A stretch of 64,000 nucleotides of DNA from Marsupella aquatica (Eukaryota; Marchantiophyta), in the NCBI GenBank assembly GCA_973895155.1, contig OZ316893.1:8990001-9054000 (forward strand), read 5' to 3'. Numbering within the stretch: position 1 is the first letter of the stretch; each line of letters opens with the position of its first letter. The notes under the pieces are model-generated. The model made no database searches. It was not told the origin of the DNA and saw nothing but the letters and a program-made list of their open reading frames with translations. This document shows, piece by piece, positions 1 to 11,900 of this stretch. The position numbers were made by a program, and so were the translations under genes.

Positions 1-128
1 AGAGCAGAGAAACGCTCGTTGAATCCAGAGTAACAGAAACGAAATGATTCCGACGTTCTCTGAAATTAAAGACCTGAAAATGGATACATTAAAGGAATTA
101 AGCATTTGAAGACAATAAAGAGAATTAC

Positions 129-1702
129 CCTCCAGTCCTTCAGTTCTTTCCACAATGCTACAAAATCATTTGGCCCTGCATTGACAAAGAAAAGCGAAAT
201 TTCGGAAGACCGGTCAGAACTTTTCAGCCTAAAAATTTGCCCATGACAAAAATCTACGTCCCAAAGACACTTTCGTCGACTGGTGTACTGATTCACTACT
301 CAAAAACATTTTGCGTTCCACGAAAATGAGCATGATGTCCCCAATATTCATTGCATAGTCAATTTTCAACGGCACATCCTTTGCTTGCCGTGTGTCGAAC
401 ACTCAGATACAAAGATTTTTCTAATTGTGATAATGGCATTCTAACTGTACAAACGTGCATGGAATTCTGTTTGTGCAAACAGGGCAGTGCTCATCGGAAG
501 TGAGTTTGGTTCGCGTCAAACGGAGTCAGCCATCAGCAATTTCAGAGCCTATCAAGCCTGAGTTTGCAAAATCTCAGTGAGATGACAACAATGGCAAACT
601 ATCCTGGTAGCGCTCGCTTGTCCTTGGCTATTGATCCATACATCCACCCGGCTACCGGATTTATTTTTCTTGCGCTCAGGATATTGATCCCATCCCAGTC
701 CATCGCCTGTTGGGTCTCGAGGACTTCCCAATATCCATCCGCAGCTTCTTTCTCAGAAACACACACTAACCACTATCCCTCGGTCGGAAAGATTACTACT
801 ACTGGCCCCTTTCTAATCCTTGACTAATGCGATCTACTCCTGTTGAGACTAGACGACTTGCCCGACGTTTATGCACGATTCCGTATACGCTTCCACATTT
901 TGATTCACAGACACTCAATCTAGGAACCAACATTTGTATGGCAATTGCCCCTAGCTAATCTTCGACTCACGCTCATCTCGCAGCAGGAAGACTCCATTCA
1001 CTCATACCTTAGTCCTCTGGAATACACAAAAAAACGACCAGACTCGACATCGCCATCGATCAATCAACCAACCAATCTCAAAGACCACAGCGGTCAGCAC
1101 TTGACCGGCGTTGTCCAGGCGTAAGTGCTGTATGTCTCTTCCCCAGCACTTAGGAATCAGTGTCATCAGGACGGGTGGAGTAGAGGAAACACCAATCAAA
1201 TGACCATGAACAAAGATACACGATAGCCCAGCCCACCTATTTTGTCGGTACCGTTGGCGCTGAAGAGATGCAGCATGAGATTCACGGTCCGGGTGCTAAA
1301 CGGAATGTATACTGAAGCTGACACGACTCTGCTTAACTCATCAGCGTCTATAAACCCACTTCCATCGTAATCTCCTGCCTCGAAGGCCCTGATGGCTTCA
1401 GGATCCGTTCCAGGGGGAAACCAGACCCGAATCCGCCCAACTCCCTGCCCATACCGCACAGGTCTGTTCGAGTTGTATCGCCCTGAGGTCGAGCCAGCAG
1501 CCGTGTATGTCGCTTGAGGAGGCTGCCCAAATGGCTGGTTAAACTCCCCATAGCGTGGTTGTTGCTCACCGAATCCTGTATAAGACGGCTGCTGCGCTAA
1601 CCCTGAATTTACAATTGCTGTCGGATCTCCATACCGCCCCGAACTCGTGCCTGCAGAGTTGTAGTATCCTTGAGGAGCATACGGAGACGTTTGAGCACGC
1701 AT
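129..1702 (-). CDS. CML48/49/50-like EF-hand calcium-binding protein, 5' part only
   Basis: Two exons are visible on the minus strand. Exon 1 runs from the ATG at 1702 down to 1237 and ends in phase 1 before a GTGGGC donor. Exon 2 covers 175 down to 129, after a TGCAG acceptor and before a GTAATT donor. Splicing joins K-I-G to P-N-D-F-V-A-L-W, the junction expected for plant CML48/49/50 (penta-EF-hand, peflin-like) proteins. The first 90 residues are rich in Gly, Pro, Gln and Tyr. An FPPGTDPEAIRAF motif follows, then a canonical EF-hand loop at residues 111-122 (D-Y-D-G-S-G-F-I-D-A-D-E, Glu at position 12). The family binds calcium and is thought to act as a calcium sensor. Remaining exons, with the other EF hands, lie beyond the left edge. 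The 1061-base intron shows no supported gene. Confidence 0.85.
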
Positions 1703-3852
1703 GAACTCGAGTCTTGTCTAACCCTGTTTCTCTTCTTCTACCTCCCGAACCCCAACCTTCAGTACACCCTTGAAAAAACGACTAGACCAGATCCAAGAAG
1801 TCCTTCTATGACACAATTGGTAAAAGTTGACGATCTTTCGTCCAAATTCGCCTTCAGATCCTGCTGAACTCCCCTTTCAAACTTTCCCAAGTACCTTCAC
1901 TAAAACCTCCGGATGTCTTCGTGAGTTACCCTCGCCCGCAGTGGCGCAATCCGCTTCAGATCCCTCCTTAAATCTTCTCTCCCTGACCTGAAATTAAGGA
2001 AAGCGCACGATAAGATGACGGCCCGTCTATCAATTCAGTTCACAGCTCTTGAAATATCTGTCTGACTCCCGATCAACAGTGACGAGAGACTATATATGAA
2101 CCTCCCAGACTTTCTTCTTTCGTTTGTTTCTCTATGCTATGCCTCGACGACTTGACAACACTCAAACGTGTGCAGACACCAGTGAGGAAGAACTCGACAG
2201 GTCCTTCCGGGGGTTTCCACTGCTCGCCCCCTCCCCTTCTCCCACTCGACCTCAGACCGTCAACGGTTCAAAGTGGACCATGTGCATACACGCTTGCCTA
2301 CTCACTTTACACTAGAGACAGCAAGGCAGACAGGATGGAGAGCTAGCTATTTTCATCCTAAATTAGCCAAACAAATGTCCAGCTCATTTCCTCTCGCGTT
2401 CGAAGCCAGCAAAATTCACCCCATTTCTCCCACACTTTCTGACCATGCTCTCGATTCTTAAGCAACCGTCAAAATTAATCTCTAGTCCAAAAGCGAGCCC
2501 CTCCTCTCACGCAACCACTGTTGTGGCCTACGATTACGAAGGGAGCAACTTCATCCAAAGTTCCGCAGTCTTACCATCCGCCACCCTGATGGGGATGGAT
2601 GATTCCTAAGATTCGAGAGGGAAGAGAAAATTTCTTGACAGCTCTTGAGTGTTTGCCGAGAGGAACAGGTGCACAGAACTAGCGACGAATTTGGGTGCGG
2701 GCCTCTCAGTCATACTTCCTCTTACGCAAGCACGTGACGAAGAACAATCTCAAGAAGCAGAGAGTGAATGCGATTTCTGATTGACAATGCGACCGGCACG
2801 ACCAATGTCGGAAACGGCCCACAATTCCATGCTCAGTTCTTACCTGGAAGGCGGGGAAAATGGTCAAGTCTGGTCTGCCTGGTCTGCCTGGTCTGCCTGC
2901 CGAATAAAAACAAAGTTTGAGATCCAAAAAATCGAGCCTTGTTCTCTAACACTACCTCAATGCAGGCATTTGGCTGCTCTGCTCCACACTTCCCGAGCAA
3001 ATCAGGTCTGTGAAGTGCGATCCGCGAGCAAGAGTACAAACGAGGGACCGAATGGATGATTATTGATGCCCGGGGACGACAGGGCAAAGGAAAGTTGACA
3101 GCTATGACGTATGGCGCTTCTCCCTTTCTCTCAGTCCCACAATGTCAATGTAAAGATAGAAAATTTGCTTTGGGCAGAACTTACACCTTAGAATATTATA
3201 TTTCCGAAGAACCCAGGGATCCTCATAGACGAACCTATAAGGAGTACCGGTAGCAGCAGCTGCCCAAGTGCGCAGTGACGCACACGGGGGGGCCACTAAC
3301 TTCTTTACTAGGGAGACAGTGGAGCTGCTACAAAATAGAATGTAAGGGAGATTCTTCAACAAACCTGACAACAACACCTTCGGATGAAAATTTCCTTACG
3401 GGTAGTGAGTAGCCTCTTGCCCAAAGTTCCGTCTCTCTCTGTCTCTCTCTCCCACTCTCCCTCAGTCCCTCTCCAAAGATCCCAAAAGTCAGAACTCCGG
3501 ACGTCAGGACCTCTCTCGGATCTATCCAAAATTCCTCAATTCAGTTCAGGGCAGCTCACTGAGGAGGCGAATTGGGGCACAAATTTACAGTACGGTACAC
3601 CCTATCCTTCTTATTCTTCTTATTCTACTTCTTCTTACCTGACCGTCTAGATGATAAGTGACATCCAGAAGCTTCTGCACTCCTCCGGTTCAGCAGAGCT
3701 CCCACGCAAGCAGCAAGGCAATGACGTACGACGAGCCAGGGAACAAGGAAGGGTACAATTCATCACTGCTCCATGACAACGTGACTGAATTGCTGTGAAA
3801 CGGGAGGGAAAAGTCATCCACGACTCAACTCAACCAGGATCGTTCGGGGTTC
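1703..3852. other. Intergenic DNA upstream of the CML gene
   Basis: No supported gene. It should contain the promoter and 5' leader of the minus-strand CML gene. A TATATAT run at 2091-2097 reads as a possible TATA box on either strand, about 390 bases upstream of the ATG, but nothing confirms its use. A nine-base repeat (GGTCTGCCT, three copies) lies at about 2872-2898. The short open frames here have no recognisable domains. Confidence 0.5.
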
Positions 3853-4395
3853 GGAGTTGGGTGGAGATTAGAATTGGAGGGGGAACAGAGGAAGCGATGG
3901 AGGCTGCTGATGTGAAAGACTGCTGTAGCGTGGGAATTACAAATTGGAGGAGGAACAGAGGAGGCGAGGAGGGTGTTGATGTGGAAGAGTGGGTGAAAAT
4001 TGGAATTGGAGGAGGAACAGAGGAAGCGATGGAATCTGGTAATGTGAAAGACTTGGTGCAAATTGGAGTTAGAGGAGGACCAGAGGAGGCATGGGAGACT
4101 GCTGGTGTGAAAAGAGTTGGGTGGAGATTGGAATTGAAGAGGAAGCAGGGAGGCAGGAGGTGGAGGCTACTGATGGGTTAGAGTTGGGTGGAAAGTTGGA
4201 ATTAGAGGAGGAACAGAGGAGGCTGCTGCTGTGGAAATTAGTTGGGTACAAATTGGAATTGGAGGAGAAACAGAGGAAGCGATGGAGGGTGCTGATGTGG
4301 GAGGGGCGGGTGCCGTGGAAAAGGAGGCGGTGGTGGTGAGGAAGGGGCGGGCGGATGGCTGAGAAAGGGGCGGGTGCCATGGAAAAGGAGGCCCC
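3853..4395. repeat. Degenerate ~65-bp minisatellite, about 7 units
   Basis: Purine-rich units with the core AATTGGAGGAGGAACAGAGG, followed by AAGCGATGGAGG and a CTGATGTG-like tail, recur about every 57-80 bases between 3853 and 4330. A GC-richer variant (GGGGCGGGTGCC..GTGGAAAAGGAGG) extends to about 4395. Units differ by substitutions and small indels, so the array is old. The frame at 3795-4181 (+) stays open only because the unit is purine-rich; I do not call it a gene. Confidence 0.75.
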
Positions 4396-4949
4396 CAATT
4401 GCGCGGAGGGTGGACAGCTGCACAGCGTGCACTCTCTCGCATGCAATCGAAAGATGGGGCCCACCTCCCACTCCTAAGGTAAGTGGTGGGACCCGGATGC
4501 CACGGCCGCGTGTCGTCTCATCATTCACGGCTGAGTGGCGGTCGGCAGCGAAATATGTCGATCAAATATATTACGTGGCCATTACGATAGGGGCCGTCGA
4601 TTCGGAAGCTTGACGGCGGGCATACCGTCGATCATGCCTCTTTCTCTGCCTGATCATTAATTTACAAAAGGGGCGTTCACTCATTCATTTGATACACGTA
4701 TGGCGCCGGCTTACTGTACAGGAGGAGTGGGTGGGCACACCGTGGCGGGGCGGCCTTGGGTTCGAACTGTGGCAGATGGGGCGTGCCTTTTTGTTTTTTC
4801 TGTCAACAGTTATTTTGTGGACTTGGTACATGCGACGGCTTGCGGGGGAGGTTTCGTTTGTTGTTCGACAGAAGCTCTAGAGGCACAGCCGCCGCACAGG
4901 GAAGGTGGGACTGGTATAAAAGAGAATTCAGGACTACGGTAGTGGGTTT
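4396..4949. other. GC-rich intergenic segment
   Basis: No supported gene. Base composition is clearly richer in G+C than the flanks, up to about 4650. Several overlapping short open frames result from the composition. No RNA gene or transposon end was recognised. Confidence 0.4.
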
Positions 4950-4977
4950 TGGAAACTCATTTTTTGGGTTGTTTTAT

Positions 4978-5310
4978 CGGGCCCCTCCATTCAACACTCA
5001 TTTTTTAGTTGTTCATTGGGTCCCTCCATTCAACAGCTTGTGGGAGGGATAGGGGATGGGTCTAAAAAATAAAATTCTGGGCTACTCTTTTTTGGAAACT
5101 ATTTTTGCTGTTGTTATAGGGTCCCTCCATTCAACAGCTTGTGGGAGGGATAAGGTATGGGTCTAAAATGTATTCTGGGCTAGAGTGTTTGGGAAACTCA
5201 TATTTTGTGTTTATTGGGTCCCTCCATTCAACAGCTTGTAGGAGGGATAGGAGACGGGTCTACAGAGAGGCTTCTGGACTAGTGTTCCTTCGAAACTCAT
5301 TTATTGTTGT
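4978..5310. repeat. ~100-bp tandem repeats carrying a short hairpin
   Basis: Three full units start near 5018, 5119 and 5216, preceded by a partial one at 4978. Each contains CCCTCC, then ATTCAACAGCTTGT, then GGGAGGG, so each copy can fold into a CCCTCC/GGGAGG stem with a 14-base loop. After the hairpin comes GGGTCTA and a TTCTGG(G/A)CTA-type segment. A lone related fragment (TTCAACAGAGGGATAGGGGATGGGTCT) is seen near 6363. Confidence 0.8.
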
Positions 5311-5536
5311 CTAGTGGATGTTGCCATGCGATGCTACTTGTTCTATGCCCTGTCACATGAAGACATAAGAGTATGTGTCTTTGCATTTCTGAATGCTACC
5401 TAAGGTGTGCAGATCCACATAACGGTAAAGTGCAATTGACATTAGTCATCCCAGAAAGCAGAGCCCAGCAAAAACAATCTTCATGTCATTAAGTGAACTT
5501 CTGGGTTCAAACTTTATAAATTGACCTAGTTTTACA

Positions 5537-5718
5537 CAAACTCTCATCTCAAAGTGAGGTTCACCAGAGTCCTTTGCACACAAAGGACTTGAGATTGAGA
5601 AAAACTGGAGGTCTCTCCCATATCACCCAAACTCTCATATCAAATTGGGGTTCACCAGAGCCCTTTGCACACAGAAAAGTTGAGATTGAAAAAAATGGGA
5701 GGTCTTTGTGCTATCACC
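5537..5718. repeat. 91-bp tandem duplication
   Basis: Two diverged copies, 5537-5627 and 5628-5718. Both begin CAAACTCTCAT, contain GGTTCACCAGAG and CCTTTGCACACA, and end at a TATCACC motif. No coding role is visible. Confidence 0.8.
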
Positions 5719-8499
5719 TAGTTAGAGTGGAACTCAGGGCAGGCGAGCAGCATCTAAAAGTGGGAAAAGTGGGAACTGGCAGGTGAGCAGCATCTAAGAA
5801 TCTAAGAGTGGAATCCAAGGGGTTATAAAAAATGAGTTTCCAGGAACTGTCACGTGAATAATACAGGGGGAGTTGTTCGTAACCATATGGGCAAGTTCAA
5901 TGATTGTGTATGTATAATGTCAAAAGCGCCTGGAAACTGAAGCCCCTATGGACCCAAACGTTTGACAAAATGCCTGGATAGATGAAGTGCCAAAAGCCAC
6001 TTTTTGTGCTCCGAGAGTATATTTCCTTTGTTAAGAAGTGATATCGTCTAAAAGTGATATGGTCTAAAAGTGATTGACGGGTGGGTACAACTTCGCACAA
6101 TCATGAAGCGTGCAAGTAAAGTGTTTTTAAAAAGGGAACCTCAAGTAGCGCATCTGGCCTGAGGGAAATCCTTCAGTTTTATACTTTTTTGTTGTATAAT
6201 ATAATTTCTAGTATCAATTACCAAGCCCTTGTGGAGCATTTGAAAAGACTAGCTAGACCAAAATCTGGTGCAGTAACCAATCAGATAGGCATACCCAAGT
6301 GGGCATACGGTCGCCCTTCTAAGCCATCCAGGCTGCCCATAATAATAGACATTTACTTAGGGTTCAACAGAGGGATAGGGGATGGGTCTGAAAAAAGAGA
6401 TTCACCTGTTTGTGGACAATTGAGGGGTATGTGTAGGTTTGCACAATTGAGAATCCAAAGTATTTTGACTCAGGAGAATTAAAACCAGGTCAAGCTGTTT
6501 CAATGAGATTTTGTGGAGGAAAACAAATCAGATAATGGCTTGATGGGCATGTGAAACCTAAGTTGAGCCTTGTTGGGGGGATGTTATTTTTGAAAATGCC
6601 TTGCTGGGATTCAACCATACAAAGTGACATAATTATGTTCTTCTCACCCGTCATGTGTGCCGTGCTTTGCAATACAGAAAGCCATTTCCTTTTTCATGTC
6701 TCTCCTAATTTACATAAAATGGCTTGTTTCACTAGTGGTTGGAAATTCAGGACTTGACCTACATGTGACATTCACTTCTATCCTTATGACACATCATGTA
6801 TTAACTATCAAGGAGGTTTTGATGTTGAGCACCGGAGCTAAAGGTCCCTTTTTCTTCTTGAATACTTTTTTCTTTGTATCAATGATGGTTAGTTCATTAG
6901 GGCTTCTCAAAGCTGACAATTTGATGGACTTGAGTTATGGGTTGTGGACACAAAATGTTATGGACTTTATATAATTTGATCCCTGGGTATTGTCCCCTTG
7001 TGGCTACCCTACATGGAATTGCATACTCCAGAGCAAGATGTTTATCTTCTCTTGGATGCGCGTTTATCCTCTTTTGGATGCGCCGGTTTTCAAGGCAACA
7101 AATTCCATCATCCATGATTTTGAAGCTTTGAGATGCCCTAATTGGTGTTGATTCAGGCATCATGGTCAAACTGCTTGTTTTTTGTCAAGTTTGAACTGTT
7201 GGTCAACTAAGCAATAATAGAATTTTGAGTCTCCTCCCTAAATCAAATGTGACAGAGATATCAGTCAAGGCTGCTTTGTGATCTTTTGTGGGCCCAAACT
7301 CGCCAAAGATGCCTTGCATACCCACACTATAGCATTTTCAACCCTCCCTTGAAGCATATTTTATTCAGTTTGATAGCGTGAGCTTAAATCCAGGCTTCAG
7401 TATAAGCTTTCTGTAGTGCAAGACTTGTCTGCAGTGTAAAGTTGCTAATGACCACCTTATGGAACTTTGGTAACGTGCTAAAAAGGCCTCATCGTAAAGA
7501 AGGAGATCCTTAAAGTGGTCTAAATTGAAAACACTTTACTGGAATTCTTATGAGACTCAAGATGAGGTAAAAGAGGGATCACTTGTTTTTTTAGCACCAA
7601 ACACTGACAGTGTAAACAATTCAAATCCGAGTAAACTGGCTTGCATGCATGGAAGACCCCCCTCCCCCATCTTATAGTCTGGGTTTTTCTAGTAATTCCT
7701 ACAACTACACAAGTACCTGTGGCCCATACCAAATTAGATCCAAGACCCATCCAAGACCGTTTAGACTAGAATCCGTGTCACATGCTAGTAAGAGTACAAC
7801 TTGGAGCAAAATTGCACTGTGGGGGATTGACTACCCAATCAAGTGCTGGTTTTTAAACTCTTTTTTGAAGGACTATCAGCATGATTCTTCATTATCTACT
7901 AGATTTGAAGTTCACACCTTCTGTAAATTCTTCGATTAGATGATTTTTATATTATATTTTTTGGCTCACTGGTTTACTCACATAGTTCTTTACCTTTCCA
8001 GTGGAAAGAAAAAGTGTAAAGTCACATTTGCACAACTCTTTGAGGGCAACCTAATGACTAAAATAGTTTTTGGGGCAGGTTAGTAATTCTGACCACTTGG
8101 CGGGAAAGGCTCCAATTCGTTACTTTCTCATGAGGAAGACTCAGCACGGCCAAACGGCTGCGTGAGAAAGAGAGAACTTGAGATCAAACTGGATGACGTT
8201 CCTCTTTCAGCAATTCACTGAAATGTAAAGTAGGGCATCTGAAAGCTTCCCAATTAAAGATGATGGCTTTTTGGCCATAAAGGAAATTCATAACTTTTTC
8301 ACAAGGTTATTTAAAACTTATATTTATTTACTTATTCACCCCCTATACTGTGACTAATGGTAATGGCATGCCGCAAAAACTTATGGACTATGAATTTGGT
8401 ACTCATTAACTCCTTGGTTGTTGTGTTAGTACCCCCTAAACTACGAAGTTAAGGTACCCCCTAATGTATGGATTTAAGGTCCATCAAATTTTGAGTTTT
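5719..8499. other. Intergenic DNA, no supported gene
   Basis: Read on both strands. There are only short unsupported open frames and a few local duplications (for example AGCAGCATCTAA twice near 5750-5800 and CTAAAAGTGATATGGTCTAAAAGTGAT near 6050). The longest frame (6657-6974, +) has no recognisable domain and is AT-rich like its surroundings. Confidence 0.4.
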
Positions 8500-8539
8500 A
8501 AGACCCCCTAGTATATCTGTGGTGGTACTAGGGGGTCTT
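8500..8539. repeat. Perfect 14-bp inverted repeat
   Basis: AAGACCCCCTAGTA (8500-8513) and TACTAGGGGGTCTT (8526-8539) are exact reverse complements around a 12-base loop. The left flank repeats GTACCCCCTAA twice (near 8428 and 8453), so this may be the core of a decayed inverted-repeat element. Confidence 0.8.
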
Positions 8540-8894
8540 TTCAGCACTGGATTGTATTAGGGCGTAGACCTCAAACCTTGGAGTTGCCGGAAAGAAACGG
8601 CACCCAGAACTATCAGTTTGGGGCATGGTTCACTTGTGTCCTCCACTTTTTTCCCAGGAATCTTTCCCGTGAATCCACTGACCGCAACCCGAGGGAGCAC
8701 CACAACGTTTGATACATCCTCAGGTTAACCATGGTTAGCAGGAAACCACTTCATGCACGCTGCCGCGACACCACTCAATGTTAACTACCCTAGTAAATAT
8801 ACGCCCGGGTATACCCACTTTCAGTGCGCCCGATAGCTTTGCGGGGCCGCCCCTGCCGCCCCTGAGGTCGGGGTTTTATTCATATTTGAGACGC

Positions 8895-8974
8895 CCTATT
8901 ATATCCAGCCCTTGACAAGCTCACTCAAAATTGACCTATTGTATCCAGCCCTTGACAAGCTCACTCAAATCGAT
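8895..8974. repeat. 40-bp tandem duplication
   Basis: Two nearly identical units, 8895-8934 and 8935-8974, each starting CCTATT(A/G)TATCCAGCCC and ending in CTCACTCAAA(A/T). The few differences point to a recent duplication. Confidence 0.85.
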
Positions 8975-11900
8975 TGCTTGCACAGATGGAAGAAGGCCTC
9001 TCTCTCCGAAGTCCGAAGTACCCAGGGCTCACGTTTCCGTTTTTCAACTGAAGGCCAGTGGTAGAGCATTCCTTGTTGGTGTGGTTTCCAACATCAGTCT
9101 CTCAATCGGCGGTAGCGTACATCAGTGTGCATACTCCCTATTGTCAAGAATTTGCCAAATGTTTACGTAGACTCGCGTCCTTGGAGGCTGACTCCCGATA
9201 TGCCCTTGCAACCTTTTACTCATCAAGGTCAGGAGCGAGCGTACTGAGTATGCACGCCACCGATCACCACTGGAAGCTTTAGCGGGGTCCTCAGCAGTTT
9301 TATGACCTGCAAGGTTGTCTTTTAATTCGGTTGACTGTCATCGAGTTCCTGAGAATTTTGGTTTCGGACTTGGCTTGGCTGAATTCCTGTAGGTTTCAAT
9401 TTGATGGCTTTCCCGGAGTGGGGTTTTTGCGGGTTTGCTGACAGTGGAGTTTACCGCTGCTCAGTTTATGATGTATCAGAATGCTCGGGGACACCCTGCG
9501 CGAGTACTGGGTAGCGTGCACTGTTTGGTTTTTTGGAACTGAAAATGATAACCGCACTAGCTCAAACGCAGGTAGCGTGAGAAAGCCAACTTCCGTCCAA
9601 ATGTCAAGACAAGTGTGGACAGTTGAGAAGCTACACAATGAAATTTCATCCAATTCCACCAAGGAGATAACGAGGATCCTCCTCGATAATCTGGAGCAAA
9701 TCAAACATAACAGAAGGGCTATGAGTACAGCAGCAAGGCACCCATGCATTACTTTGCGGGGGATGCATAGATTCCAGACTGTGCATCATGATTTCCGCGA
9801 GCTCTACGCAAGCTACAATGAGGCTACACTACTGTACGCTGCAGCTTCGAAAACGGAGGGTGTACCACATGTCTCGCTCTGCTGAAAAAGTTACTCTACG
9901 CTTGCCATTGAACACTGATAAATTGCACCCTAGTGGGCATGCAGTGGGTCTGCACACATTTAGAAATTCGCATCCTGATAAACAGTGAGGATGAGAAGGT
10001 CATTGAGGTAAGCGAGATGAGCTGCCTGGTCATTATAGGTCACCGGTGCAGGTTTTAGTTGCTTCCTGCCCAAACATTCGCTGGACATATAAAAAGAAAG
10101 ACTCCGTCCAAAATTTGCATAGTCTCGAAGTCAAGAGTCCCTGTACAACCGAGTTTTCATCATCGATCATGCCAAAAAAAAGAGAAACAAAAATGGATTG
10201 CTACAGACAATTTACAAGATAAACATCTATGAACCGTGTAATTTTTCACAGTGTAGGGGATTCCTTTGCGACAATCGGTCTTCAACGAACTGATTTGATG
10301 CATCTTAATTCGCACTGCGCCGTATGGCGGCCCTGTAGCTACATGGATTACTTTTTCTCCAGTGTCAGTCTGTCTTGAGCCAATATCGAGGTGATCGAGT
10401 AACAGTTAGTCAATGGTCACTGTGCTTGGCCACGGAAGTTATCGGATCATAACTGAAGCGCACTGGAGACACAAAACTTGCCGAAAACCTCCACTGGCGC
10501 CGGCATTAGAAATTCATTTAATTGTATCTGATCACAAATTTTTTTGGGCATCTCCCAAACGAATTACATGTGGGCCAAGAAACCTTATTCAAGAACTTAA
10601 TTTCCTATATGGGAAGAAAATAGTGGCGAGGAATTTGACCGAGAGTGCATCAAAATCATCGAGCATTCGAACAGCCACGTCTAGCTAGTCTCCCAAGGTA
10701 AGGAGAATAATTATTTCAGATATTTTATTTCCGCATGATCTCATATCCCTCTGGCTGTAACTCACTCGGGCTCACTGGGATCACAACACAGTGGCACAAC
10801 GGGAGCCGAAAAGGTATTTTTCTAACAAGAGAATGGAGTCATTTCGGGCGGCTGACAAGAGTCTTTATTTTCACGGAACTATTAATTAGCCGAAACTCAA
10901 ACGAAGCGCCAAGTCAGAAGCGCAGAGATAGATGAAGTTCGTATCGTCAGGACCGTACACTAGGAGAAGACATTCGATCAGTTTAGCTGTTGAAACGTTT
11001 GCATTCTGAACTGGTTCGCAACTTCCCCCCAAGTACGTACACGGAATCTGGATGCGTTTTTTCAAGATCTGAAATCGTTTCAATTGGTCATCTATCACGG
11101 GTCCACCATGAATATCGTCAACAGCAATTGGGATATATGGTGGGCTGCAACTTTCAGCCACCGTATCTACGCATGCAAAAGATTGGCTCTCCGATTCACT
11201 GAAATATATAGCTATGACACAGTTAGATTCCTCCTCCTTTATCTAGAGACAATCAAAATCATAGGATGATCACAAACTTACCAGAAAGGACATCCGTCAA
11301 ACCGTTTGGCCTCCTACTTGAAGCAAATTAAGTATAATTCTTTTGCTGCAAATTTGAGTCCAAATCTCACCAGTTGTACTACCTCGAAATTTTCTACGGA
11401 AAGCCGAGCACACATTCCCATCTCTAATTGCATTGTTGTTTACACAATGATTTTGTCTTCGACCTTCTAGAAAACCAGAATTAACCCTTCGAAAATTATA
11501 CAGCCCATATGATTGAGACTCATCTTATGCGAAGAGTAAGCTCTGCAGACACCGGCATGAGGTCTGTGTGAAGATGTAAATACGAAATGACTGGTGTAGC
11601 CTTCGCCAACCCCAGTTTTTGAACGTCATGGGTTGACGTCAGCGTGGTGCTTCACCTCCACAGAAGCGATAAGATGCCATGCCCAACAGCTCTTGTGGGA
11701 GACTGGATATATGGCACACCGTGACCGGCCGTATGTACAATTCGAATGTCCGTTTGTGTACATTTGTCAAAGTTTAAGGTTGGGCAGCTTTTGTGGGATT
11801 CGATCGACAGGAAGTTAGAGTGTTCATCACGTCAAAGCAAGAAAGACTTTGGTACATTCCCGTTTGAAAATGTGAGGTCGCACGAGGTCAAGACTGATCT

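Noticed and set aside
3795-4181. 128-codon frame over the minisatellite
   Set aside because: It is open because the repeat is purine-rich and low in stop codons; the opposite strand is equally open in other frames.
4740-4780. GGGTTCGAACTGTGG resembling a tRNA T-arm
   Set aside because: No cloverleaf with matching acceptor ends could be built around it.
8735-8757. GTTAACCATGGTTAGCAGG shared, inverted, with the solo LTR near 24107
   Set aside because: Only about 22 bases with a palindromic core match; flanks do not align, so an LTR fragment is not supported.
9481-9885. 134-codon plus-strand open frame
   Set aside because: No recognisable domain, unremarkable composition and no splice or leader context. 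Frames of this size are expected by chance in this much DNA.
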